From: a bacterium
GTDB lineage: Bacteria > JAGOBX01
Length of the DNA: 64,000 bases
Direction: 5' to 3'
NCBI GenBank assembly: GCA_029551925.1
Contig: JAKPEO010000110.1
Coordinates: forward strand, 11,121 to 75,120
Shown here: positions 28,687-35,933 of the stretch, piece by piece
Position numbering within the stretch: the stretch's first letter is position 1
Layout: each line of letters begins with the position of its first letter
Position numbers and translations under genes: made by a program
The notes under the pieces: model-generated
Told to the model about the DNA's origin: nothing
Databases searched by the model: none
The model's input: the letters and a program-made list of their open reading frames with translations, nothing else

Positions 28687-29214
28687 TTATTTTGTCATAT
28701 AAATTAAACACAAACTTACTACAAAAGCATACACACTTGTTGATTGCGCTGTCGCTTGACCAATTAACATTGTTTTCATTATACTACCGCTCTCATCTGG
28801 CGTACGCGCTACTGCTTTACATGCTTCTTTCGAAACATAGCCGTCACCCAATCCCGGACCAAATGCGCCAAATCCCATACATATCCCAGCAGAAATAATA
28901 GCAATCATATGCGGAAACATTGAAATCATATTCATTCCTGTTACTGTTTGATCTAAAAAAATCAATAGTATCGCAGTTACAAGCGCAAATATAGCTGGTG
29001 ATTCTGTCACCGACTGACCTATCAACATTGTTTTTAATAAATCATTTGCGACCTTCGGCTGACGAGCCATACCTTCTAATGCGCCGCCAGCAGTTAATCC
29101 GATGCCTGTGCCTGCACCTATCGCGCCAAATCCCATACATAAGCCAGAAGCAAAGGCTCCGCTTATTTGTATCATATATTCTAACACTTCTGGATCTTTT
29201 AAAAATTCAAGCAT
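28687..29214 (-). CDS. atpE: Fused double-hairpin ATP synthase c subunit (V-type-like c1)
   Basis: The protein (175 aa from ATG 29214, chosen because AAGGAG lies 8 nt upstream) is two c hairpins in tandem, giving four membrane helices. Hairpin 1 has GAGTGIGLTAGG and GQSVTESPAIF: carboxylate Glu71, but Ile38 on the inner helix. Hairpin 2 has GPGLGDGYVSKEA and GQATAQSTSVY: Gln157 at the usual carboxylate position, but Asp124 on the inner helix. Both loops (ARQP and ARTP) are intact, so each half should contact F1. Duplicated c subunits beside single ones occur in Acetobacterium woodii and Eubacterium limosum Na+ synthases. Each hairpin here has exactly one carboxylate, at different places. Confidence 0.93.
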   Translation of the reverse strand: MLEFLKDPEVLEYMIQISGAFASGLCMGFGAIGAGTGIGLTAGGALEGMARQPKVANDLLKTMLIGQSVTESPAIFALVTAILLIFLDQTVTGMNMISMFPHMIAIISAGICMGFGAFGPGLGDGYVSKEACKAVARTPDESGSIMKTMLIGQATAQSTSVYAFVVSLCLIYMTK

Positions 29215-29254
29215 TAGCAATTCTCCTTATTATTTTATTTCTCCATTCTAAGTT

Positions 29255-30322
29255 TTATGCCTTGTGCTCTGTATGTTCTTCTTCGTCGCCCGCAATCCAA
29301 ACAGCTATATATACCAATGCAAGCATTGAAAAAACAAACGCTTGTATTGTTCCGACAAATATTCCGAAAAATCCGAATAAACCAATAGGTAAAAATACAT
29401 TCGATATTAAATACGAAATAACTATCATTATAATAGCGCCACCTTTTATATTGCCAAATAAACGAAAAGAATGAGATATTACTTTTCCAATTTCACCAAT
29501 AATATTCAGCGGCAACATCACAATAAAAGGATTACTTAATTCTTTAAAAACACCGATTATTTTATGTTTTTTAATAGCCGAAAACATCACTATTACAAAT
29601 ACCATCAAGCCCAGCCCCAATGTCGTATTCAAATCCTGCGTTGGTTCTTCTAATGTCATCCATTCCGGTAAAAATGTATGGTATTCTACTGCATAATTTT
29701 TGTTATTTCTTTTATTATATACATCAGTTATATATTTTGCAAATATCAATTTTTTATTTTTTTGATTATATTCTTGCCATTCCTTTTTTAATTCTTTATG
29801 AGCATTTATATCTAAATGCTCACCGCTTTTTATATCTATTATTACTTCTTTATCTACTATATGCCAGATAGAAGGTATTATCCCTATCCAGTTTGACAGA
29901 CAAATAAAAACAAATAATGAAAAAATTAACGCTAAATATTTTCTACTTTGCTTTTTGCCTAATGTTGCGCGCGTTAATTCATCAAACATTTCTACTATTA
30001 TTTCAGCAAATGCTTGCAATCTACCGGGTATTGCTTGCAGATTTTTTGAAACTTTATAAGCAAAAAAAATCAATAGCAATATAATTACCCAACTAATAAC
30101 AAATGATACTTGATTTAATTCAAAAAATTCAAATGGCACTTCGTGTTCAGGCATTGTTGCATAATGCGATAAATCCGCTCCTAAAAATACCTCACGCAAA
30201 TTCCATCTTGATACTTCGCCAATCTTCATCATCGGTCGCGCGTCTTTTGAGGAAATATGCGCTATTATCAAATGAATAATTAAAACTGCAACTAAAATTC
30301 CTATTATTTTACTTTTAGTCAC
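29255..30322 (-). CDS. atpB: ATP synthase a subunit, enlarged
   Basis: This is the stator channel subunit that guides ions to the c ring. The essential arginine is in SHSFRLFGNI (~292-301), and EEPTQDLNTTLGL and SNWIGIIP are family landmarks. The start is GTG with GGAGAAG upstream, overlapping the atpI stop by 8 nt. At 355 aa it is much longer than the usual 220-280: a ~70-residue hydrophilic insert (about 160-230, Lys/Glu/Asn-rich) precedes PTQDLN, and the N-terminal segment before the first conserved helix is also long. The insert would lie outside the membrane. Confidence 0.94.
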   Translation of the reverse strand: MTKSKIIGILVAVLIIHLIIAHISSKDARPMMKIGEVSRWNLREVFLGADLSHYATMPEHEVPFEFFELNQVSFVISWVIILLLIFFAYKVSKNLQAIPGRLQAFAEIIVEMFDELTRATLGKKQSRKYLALIFSLFVFICLSNWIGIIPSIWHIVDKEVIIDIKSGEHLDINAHKELKKEWQEYNQKNKKLIFAKYITDVYNKRNNKNYAVEYHTFLPEWMTLEEPTQDLNTTLGLGLMVFVIVMFSAIKKHKIIGVFKELSNPFIVMLPLNIIGEIGKVISHSFRLFGNIKGGAIIMIVISYLISNVFLPIGLFGFFGIFVGTIQAFVFSMLALVYIAVWIAGDEEEHTEHKA

Positions 30323-30758
30323 TTTTCTTCTCCGTTTTTTTATAAAATGATTCTATAAAGTATAAAATATATATTGTAATCTGGACTGCAAACAGCCCTG
30401 CTATCGCCGCAAATATATTTATCGTTTTTTTGTTCATCGCGGCTATTGATAAAATTATCAATATCAAAATATATCTAACAAAAAAATTTTTTACTAATAA
30501 CCCGCCGCTCACGGCATTTGTAGAATTTGAATCTTTCGTTATTTCTCCAAATTTCTCTATTTTATTCGATAATATCCGAAAATTCAGCAACGAAGCAACA
30601 GCGCCTATTAAAAATCCTTTTAAAATTTGTTTAAGGAACTGCAGATTATTATAAAAAATTATTATTAATATCACTGACACTGCAATAATAAAAATTATCG
30701 CTGAAAAAAAAATAACATCTCTAAACTGTTTATACGATAAATCCGTTAGATTTAACAT
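30315..30758 (-). CDS. atpI: ATP synthase protein I-like membrane protein
   Basis: The 147-aa protein has four predicted membrane helices (about 17-36, 44-60, 88-106, 112-133) and sits directly before atpB. GFLIGAVASLLNFRILS resembles the GxxxGxxxNF helix pair of AtpI proteins. AtpI helps assemble c rings, particularly Na+ or hybrid rings in A. woodii. The ATG shares one base with the stop of the preceding UPF0434 gene, and its end overlaps atpB. Identification rests on topology and position more than on motifs. Confidence 0.75.
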   Translation of the reverse strand: MLNLTDLSYKQFRDVIFFSAIIFIIAVSVILIIIFYNNLQFLKQILKGFLIGAVASLLNFRILSNKIEKFGEITKDSNSTNAVSGGLLVKNFFVRYILILIILSIAAMNKKTINIFAAIAGLFAVQITIYILYFIESFYKKTEKKSD

Positions 30759-31054
30759 TAAATCTTTTTTATATACGCATTTATTTCTTTTGAAATATCA
30801 ATTATTCCTTCCATTGGCACAGATTCTTCTATCAACATAATTGGTATATCTTCGCGTATCGGATACATAAATTTCTTATCTGCGCGCAGCAATCCGCCAT
30901 CTATTTTTTCAGTTATTTTATCGCCGTTTCTATTTTTTAATTTTTGCGTCTCTATTAGTTGATTTACTTTTGATATTAATTCGTCATTGGCGAGATATAC
31001 ATCTTCTTTTGTTTCAGGGCAGGCTAATATATCTAACAATTCTTTGTCTATCAT
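30758..31054 (-). CDS. Trm112/UPF0434-like small protein
   Basis: The 98-aa protein starts IDKELLDILACPETKEDVYL and ends with a REDIPIMLIEES motif, the Trm112 fold pattern (LLDILACP ... YPI..GIP.ML). Trm112 proteins are small zinc-binding activators of methyltransferases in eukaryotes; in bacteria the role is unclear. Only one of the usual paired cysteines is present (Cys12), so zinc binding is doubtful. AGGAT lies before the ATG, and the stop overlaps the atpI start, so it is translationally coupled to the ATP synthase operon. Confidence 0.75.
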   Translation of the reverse strand: MIDKELLDILACPETKEDVYLANDELISKVNQLIETQKLKNRNGDKITEKIDGGLLRADKKFMYPIREDIPIMLIEESVPMEGIIDISKEINAYIKKI

Positions 31055-31128
31055 ATTTATCCTCGTTCAAAAATAAATATTGAAGTTAAAATTTTATTTT
31101 TATTCAGAAAAAATGTCAATATATTTTT

Positions 31129-31479
31129 TTATTTTTTTATTTTTTTTATATTTTTCTTTTCTTTATGCAATTTCCAGCCGCGACTCAAATATACTTTATT
31201 TATGTATTTCATTAATTCATTTTTATGCATCTCCATCTGCGGCTGCTCAATATTTTCTATCTGTTCAACATCATAAACATCATAAAAATATTTATCTGGC
31301 TCAACATAAATATTTATCAGTCCGGTTTTAGTAATATCCATACTAATAATTTTTTCATTTTCAATTGTCGCGCCAATTGGCGGAACAAAATCAAAATTAT
31401 ATTTCCGATAAATTATTATGTCTTCCGATTGCAATATCTTACTGCGAACATATATTTTTTTAAATACTGTTATTTTCAT
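31129..31479 (-). CDS. Hypothetical protein upstream of the ATP synthase operon
   Basis: A 116-aa protein beginning MKITVFKKIYVRSKILQSED, mixed beta and helix, with a lysine-rich C-terminus and no signal peptide or membrane helix. I recognise no domain. It has a GGTGA just before the ATG and a promoter candidate at 31524-31552, and could be the first gene of the ATP synthase transcript (75 nt ahead of the UPF0434 gene). Real coding is supported by position, start signals and shared orientation. Confidence 0.55.
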   Translation of the reverse strand: MKITVFKKIYVRSKILQSEDIIIYRKYNFDFVPPIGATIENEKIISMDITKTGLINIYVEPDKYFYDVYDVEQIENIEQPQMEMHKNELMKYINKVYLSRGWKLHKEKKNIKKIKK

Positions 31480-31523
31480 TTTTTATTTCACCGTAGTTTT
31501 TTTCAAAAAATCAAATAAAAATA

Positions 31524-31552
31524 ATTTTAATAAAAAAAATAAAAAATAGCAA
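31524..31552 (-). promoter_or_regulatory. Promoter candidate for the 31479 gene and ATP synthase operon
   Basis: Minus-strand TTGCTA (31552-31547) and TAAAAT (31529-31524) with a 17-bp spacer, 45 bp before the ATG at 31479. It lies back-to-back with the bioF promoter. Confidence 0.45.
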
Positions 31553-31566
31553 CTGATATTTTTAAA

Positions 31567-31594
31567 TTGAATTTTATAAGTTAAAAATTATAAT
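31567..31594 (+). promoter_or_regulatory. bioF promoter placing the start codon at the 5' end
   Basis: TTGAAT (31567-31572) and a perfect TATAAT (31589-31594) are 16 bp apart. The bioF ATG at 31605 is only 10 nt beyond the -10 box, so the transcript would be leaderless or have a leader of a few bases. This fits the absence of a Shine-Dalgarno there. Confidence 0.5.
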
Positions 31595-31604
31595 AAACAA
31601 TATT

Positions 31605-32753
31605 ATGTTATTTGACGACGAACTTGAAAAACTAAAAAAATCTGGACTTTATCGAACATTAAAAAATATCAAACGCATCGCAAACTCAAAAATTATAATA
31701 AACAATCGAGAATTAATTGACTTTTCATCTAATGATTATTTAGGATTCAGTGCGCACCCGCAAGTTATTGAAAATTGTATAAAGTGTATTAATACTTATG
31801 GAATAGGCGCTGGCGCTGCGCGCCTGATGTCTGGAAACAACGAAATTTATTGTATTTTAGAAAATTTATTAAAAAATTTATTTGGAAAAGAACGTGCGCT
31901 AATTTTCGGCAGCGGATTTTTGACTAACTCTACGGTCATTCCAGCAATTACTAATAAAAACGATTTGATTATATCTGATAAATTAGCGCATTCAAGTATT
32001 ATCCACGGAATAAAATCATCAGATGCACAGCATCATCGCTTTAAACATAATGATATGAATTCTCTTGAAAGCATCTTAAAAAAATACAGACAAAATTTCA
32101 AAAACTGCTGGATCATTACAGAATCTATTTTTAGTATGGACGGCGATATTTGTCCGTTAAATGATTTGATTTATTTAAAAGAAAAATATAATTGCTTTTT
32201 ATATTTAGACGAATCACATTCTTTTGGTTTATTTGCAGACAATGGCGCAGGTTTGGCAAAACAATTAAATTGCGCAGATAAAATAGAAATCATTATGGCT
32301 ACATTCAGTAAAGCAGTCGGTTCTTACGGCGGATTTATAGTGAGTTCACATTCTATATGCGAATATTTAATCAACAAAGCGCGCGGTTTTATTTTTTCTA
32401 CCGCGCTGCCGCCAGTAACGCTGATAGCGACTATTACAAGCATAAAACTTTTCAGCGAAGAACGCGAAAGAATAATTAATTTTAATAAATTGGTTCAATA
32501 TACTCACGCGTTATTAAAATCTAAAATTATCAATACACCGAGCGCATCGCAAATTATTCCAATAATTATTGGAGATGCTCAAAAAACTATACAAATAGCT
32601 GAAAGTTTAATATCTAATGGATTTTATGTTTTGGCTATTAGACCGCCGACAGTTCCGCAAAATACAGCAAGAATCAGAATATCCATAAATTATCATCATT
32701 CCAAGTCTGCTATTGAAAATTTAATTGAAAAGATGATAGAATTATTGTATTGA
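31605..32753 (+). CDS. bioF: 8-amino-7-oxononanoate synthase (BioF) or related alpha-oxoamine synthase
   Basis: The 382-aa PLP enzyme condenses an acyl-CoA or acyl-ACP with an amino acid. Family landmarks are FSSNDYLGFSAHP, GIGAGAARLMSGNNEIY, the PLP-binding lysine in TFSKAVGSYGGF (~235-246) and the C-terminal RPPTVPQNTARIRIS, which favours BioF (pimeloyl + alanine, biotin synthesis) over Kbl (2-amino-3-ketobutyrate CoA ligase). No other bio genes are in the window, so a different acyl donor remains possible. The start has no ribosome binding site; see the promoter at 31567. Confidence 0.85.
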   Translation: MLFDDELEKLKKSGLYRTLKNIKRIANSKIIINNRELIDFSSNDYLGFSAHPQVIENCIKCINTYGIGAGAARLMSGNNEIYCILENLLKNLFGKERALIFGSGFLTNSTVIPAITNKNDLIISDKLAHSSIIHGIKSSDAQHHRFKHNDMNSLESILKKYRQNFKNCWIITESIFSMDGDICPLNDLIYLKEKYNCFLYLDESHSFGLFADNGAGLAKQLNCADKIEIIMATFSKAVGSYGGFIVSSHSICEYLINKARGFIFSTALPPVTLIATITSIKLFSEERERIINFNKLVQYTHALLKSKIINTPSASQIIPIIIGDAQKTIQIAESLISNGFYVLAIRPPTVPQNTARIRISINYHHSKSAIENLIEKMIELLY

Positions 32754-32867
32754 TATAATGGCTTAAAAAGAAAAATAGGCAAAAAAAAATACTATCTCTT
32801 TAATTTTTTATGGCTGCGATCTCTTATGCACGACTTATGAACTTATGAACAAAAGCAAATTTTATAA

Positions 32868-32895
32868 TTGACAAAAACAATTATTTTCGTATAAT
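32868..32895 (+). promoter_or_regulatory. Strong promoter for tRNA-Thr and rtcB
   Basis: Perfect TTGACA (32868-32873) and perfect TATAAT (32890-32895) with a 16-bp spacer, ending 21 bp before the tRNA. This is the best promoter match I found in the window. Confidence 0.75.
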
Positions 32896-32916
32896 TCACT
32901 CATTATATTTTTTTAC

Positions 32917-32992
32917 GCTCGCATAGCTCAGCCGGTAGAGCACCACCATGGTAAGGTGGGGGTCGCCAGTTCAACTCTGGCTGCGAGCTCCA
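32917..32992 (+). tRNA. tRNA-Thr (anticodon GGT)
   Basis: A 76-nt cloverleaf: acceptor GCTCGCA/TGCGAGC, D stem GCTC/GAGC, anticodon stem CCACC/GGTGG with loop ATGGTAA (anticodon GGT), variable loop GGGTC, T stem GCCAG/CTGGC with loop TTCAACT, then T and an encoded CCA. All stems pair perfectly. It reads ACC and ACU threonine codons. The rtcB start lies 27 nt further on with no terminator between. Confidence 0.97.
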
Positions 32993-33019
32993 AAAACTAA
33001 AAAAGAAAGACAGATTAAA

Positions 33020-34456
33020 ATGCTTCGCTGGAAAGATGACAATCACGCATTTATTGAAAAAACAGGGGCTATACTTGTCAGTCCTGAAATATTTATTAAT
33101 AAAAAATTGAAAATTGACGACGATGCAATTAGGCAACTAATAAATGTGTCATCAATTTCAGCGCAAGATAAAATAATAGCCACGCCTGATATACATACTG
33201 GTTTTGGCGTCCCTATCGGCTGCGTCTGGGCGAGCTGCGAATATATCTCGCCTTGCGCAGTCGGCTATGACATTAATTGCGGGATGCGTTTAATAACTAC
33301 GCCATTATCAATAAACGAAATCAACATCAAACAATTAGCAGACTCAATAAAACAAGATATTCCATTAGGCGAAGGCAAACAAAATATAAGATTAGAAGCA
33401 AGTATATTTATAAAAATTTTAGAGAAAGGAGTTAAAGGTTTACCTGAAATTATAAATACAAACGAACAACTTATAAAAATATACAATGAATCTGATTTTA
33501 TCGAAGACATCCAATCAATCGAAGAAAATGGCAGTATGCAATGTTCAGCAAAATATGTATCAGATACCGCAAAAAAACGCGGACAACATCAATTAGGAAC
33601 ATTGGGCGGCGGCAATCATTTTATTGAGATTCAGAAAATCGAAAAAATATTTGATGAAGATTTAGCGCAACGCTTTGGATTATTTAAAAATCAATGCGTG
33701 ATAATGCTGCATTCCGGCTCACGCGGATTAGGCGCCGAAATCGGCGATAATTATATGAAATTATCATTATCAGAAATGCAAAAAAAAAATATTACAATAT
33801 TAGACAAACAACTTACATATTTTAAATTTGATTCTGACAACGGCAAAAAATATTTTGAAAGTATGAAAGCCGCTTCAAATTTTGCATTTGCTAACAGACA
33901 AATAATGACAATGTTCATCAGAAAAAATTTTAGACATTATTACGGTAGAGATTTAAAATTAAACACGCTTTACGATGTTTCGCATAATATAGCCAAACTC
34001 GAAAATTATTATAACCGCGAATATATAATACACCGCAAAGGCGCAACACGCGCATTTCCAAAAAAATTAATGTTTAACACTAAATTTGCCAATACAGGTC
34101 AACCTGTATTAATTCCCGGTTCGATGGGCTCGGCAAGTTATATTTTAGTGGGAATCGACGAAGGAATAAAATCAATGTATTCAATAAATCACGGCGCAGG
34201 CAGAGTAATGAGCAGACGGCAAGCATTGGGCAAAATCAAACACAATGGCAAAATAATTTCAGAAGGTCTAATTTCTGATGACGCCTTCAAAAAATCAATG
34301 GACGGCATATATTTAATTTGTGAAAATAAAAAAACAATCAAGGAAGAAGCGCCAGCTGCTTATAAAAATATTGACGCTGTTATTGAGGTCGTAGTAAATG
34401 CCAAACTTGCAAAATTAGCGGCACAAACTAAACCGGTAGCAGTATTAAAAGGTTAA
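33020..34456 (+). CDS. rtcB: RNA-splicing ligase RtcB
   Basis: RtcB joins 2',3'-cyclic-phosphate or 3'-phosphate RNA ends to 5'-OH ends using GTP and Mn2+, in tRNA splicing or RNA repair. The 478-aa protein has DIHTGFGVPIG, GYDINCGMRL with the metal cysteine, LGTLGGGNHFIEIQ, LHSGSRGLG, HRKGATRAF, PGSMGSASYILVG and the guanylylated histidine in SINHGAGRVMSR. The start ATG at 33020 is chosen because longer frames run into the tRNA. It is probably transcribed from the tRNA promoter and released by tRNA processing. The next gene begins 3 nt after its stop. No RtcA is present. Confidence 0.95.
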   Translation: MLRWKDDNHAFIEKTGAILVSPEIFINKKLKIDDDAIRQLINVSSISAQDKIIATPDIHTGFGVPIGCVWASCEYISPCAVGYDINCGMRLITTPLSINEINIKQLADSIKQDIPLGEGKQNIRLEASIFIKILEKGVKGLPEIINTNEQLIKIYNESDFIEDIQSIEENGSMQCSAKYVSDTAKKRGQHQLGTLGGGNHFIEIQKIEKIFDEDLAQRFGLFKNQCVIMLHSGSRGLGAEIGDNYMKLSLSEMQKKNITILDKQLTYFKFDSDNGKKYFESMKAASNFAFANRQIMTMFIRKNFRHYYGRDLKLNTLYDVSHNIAKLENYYNREYIIHRKGATRAFPKKLMFNTKFANTGQPVLIPGSMGSASYILVGIDEGIKSMYSINHGAGRVMSRRQALGKIKHNGKIISEGLISDDAFKKSMDGIYLICENKKTIKEEAPAAYKNIDAVIEVVVNAKLAKLAAQTKPVAVLKG

Positions 34457-34459
34457 TCT

Positions 34460-35077
34460 ATGAAACAAAAATCAAATTCAATATCCACGCTAATTTTAGG
34501 CGCAGGCAAATCAGAGCGAATGAACGGCTATCCCAAACCATTAATAAAATACAAAAATAAATTTTTCGCTGAAATAATATATGAAAATCTTATAAAATTG
34601 CAAATTAAAAAAATTGTGTTTGTCGCCGGCTATAAATACGAATTGCTCAAAAAATATCTTGATAATCTCGCAAACTTGAAAATTATAGAAAATCCGAATT
34701 TTGAAAATGGTCAATTAAGTTCTTTAAAATGCGGATTAAAATATATTATTGAAAATTTTGATACGCAATATATAATGATTATACTTTGCGATACGCCATT
34801 TATAAAATTAAAAACTTATAGAAAATTAATTAATGAAATTGAAAAAGATAAAATCATTATTCCGTCGTTAAATAGAAAAGCTGGTCATCCTGTAATAATC
34901 AATAATTATATTGCTGAACAAATAATAAATGCCGCACCGCAATTTCGCACAGCAAAAGAAATTTTAAATACTTATAAAGAAAAAATAAAATATGTTGATG
35001 TTAACGATGAATTTATTTTAAAAGATTTCGATTATCCAAATGATTTAAATTTAACTACTGATTTTAGTTTTATATAA
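34460..35077 (+). CDS. MobA/MocA-like nucleotidyltransferase
   Basis: The 205-aa protein has the NTP-transferase signature LILGAGKSERMNGYPKPLI, then VFVAGYKYELL, NPNFENGQLSSLKCGL, ILCDTPFI (metal Asp) and RKAGHPVII. This matches MobA-like cytidylyl- or guanylyltransferases of the MocA type, which load CTP or GTP on molybdopterin, but no other molybdenum genes are seen, so the acceptor could be a sugar or alditol phosphate. AAAAGG precedes the ATG, and it follows rtcB by 3 nt. Substrate uncertain. Confidence 0.8.
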   Translation: MKQKSNSISTLILGAGKSERMNGYPKPLIKYKNKFFAEIIYENLIKLQIKKIVFVAGYKYELLKKYLDNLANLKIIENPNFENGQLSSLKCGLKYIIENFDTQYIMIILCDTPFIKLKTYRKLINEIEKDKIIIPSLNRKAGHPVIINNYIAEQIINAAPQFRTAKEILNTYKEKIKYVDVNDEFILKDFDYPNDLNLTTDFSFI

Positions 35078-35156
35078 AAAATCATCTCAATATCAATACA
35101 GAATCTCTTGACAATATCTCTGCGCTAAATTAAATTTTTGTCTAATTGAATTAAAA

Positions 35157-35933
35157 TTAAATCTCTATTTTTTTGGCATACTCTTGCGCTGCTGCCAAAT
35201 CCGCAATATAATTAATATTCATATAATACCCATTCAAATCAAAGCCGCCTATAATAGCGCCTGATTGAATATATAACATTATCGAATCAGCAAGCTCGCA
35301 TTTTCCTGTTCTTTTTGACACTGGACAATTTTTCAAAAACTCAAAAAAATCTTTTTTAAAAATATAAGTGCCACAACCTAAAAAATTATTTTCTATTATT
35401 TCCGGCTTTTCTATTAATTCTATTATCTGACTTTTATCATTAAATTTCAATGAATAATTTTTTTTTATTGCATCTTTATCGTCTATAATTTTATAACCTA
35501 TCAGCCCATCAAAATTAGAATTTTTATAGTATTCGAGCATCTCTTTATGTTTACTATTGTAATATATTTCATCGCCGAGCATCACTAAAAAATTATTGTC
35601 AATATATTGTTCAGCAAGCGCTACAGCAGTAGCAAGCCCGCTTTTTGATTTTTCATTAATATACGGATTTTCTAAAAATTTCAAGTTAATATTATTTAAT
35701 TTTAACGCTGTTTTATTTTCAGTTATATAATTTATTAATAAATCTTTTTTATAACCGACAACTATTATTAATTCGGAAATTTCTAAATCAACTATTATTT
35801 TCAAAATATTATTTATTATCGGCTGATTATTTATCCGCATTAATGTTTTCGGCAATAAATTATCATCATAATTATTCATTCTAATACCGCGCCCGCCCGC
35901 TAATACCACTGCTTTATTTACACAGTTTATCAT
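35157..35933 (-). CDS. Sugar-1-phosphate nucleotidyltransferase family protein
   Basis: The 258-aa enzyme has VVLAGGRGIRMNNYD and LPKTLMRINNQPIINNIL at the N-terminus, IIVVGYKKDLL, and VMLGDEIYY as the metal-binding strand: a hexapeptide-less NTP_transferase (pfam00483) enzyme forming NDP-sugars from sugar phosphates. GIRM is less glycine-rich than the consensus GxGTRL. It lies last in the glycosyltransferase run, overlapping the upstream GT4 gene by 20 nt, so it probably supplies the activated sugar for that pathway. Confidence 0.85.
   Translation of the reverse strand: MINCVNKAVVLAGGRGIRMNNYDDNLLPKTLMRINNQPIINNILKIIVDLEISELIIVVGYKKDLLINYITENKTALKLNNINLKFLENPYINEKSKSGLATAVALAEQYIDNNFLVMLGDEIYYNSKHKEMLEYYKNSNFDGLIGYKIIDDKDAIKKNYSLKFNDKSQIIELIEKPEIIENNFLGCGTYIFKKDFFEFLKNCPVSKRTGKCELADSIMLYIQSGAIIGGFDLNGYYMNINYIADLAAAQEYAKKIEI

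Noticed and set aside
32948-33019. N-terminal extension of rtcB through the tRNA
   Set aside because: The extra codons lie inside tRNA-Thr; the RtcB family start fits the ATG at 33020.
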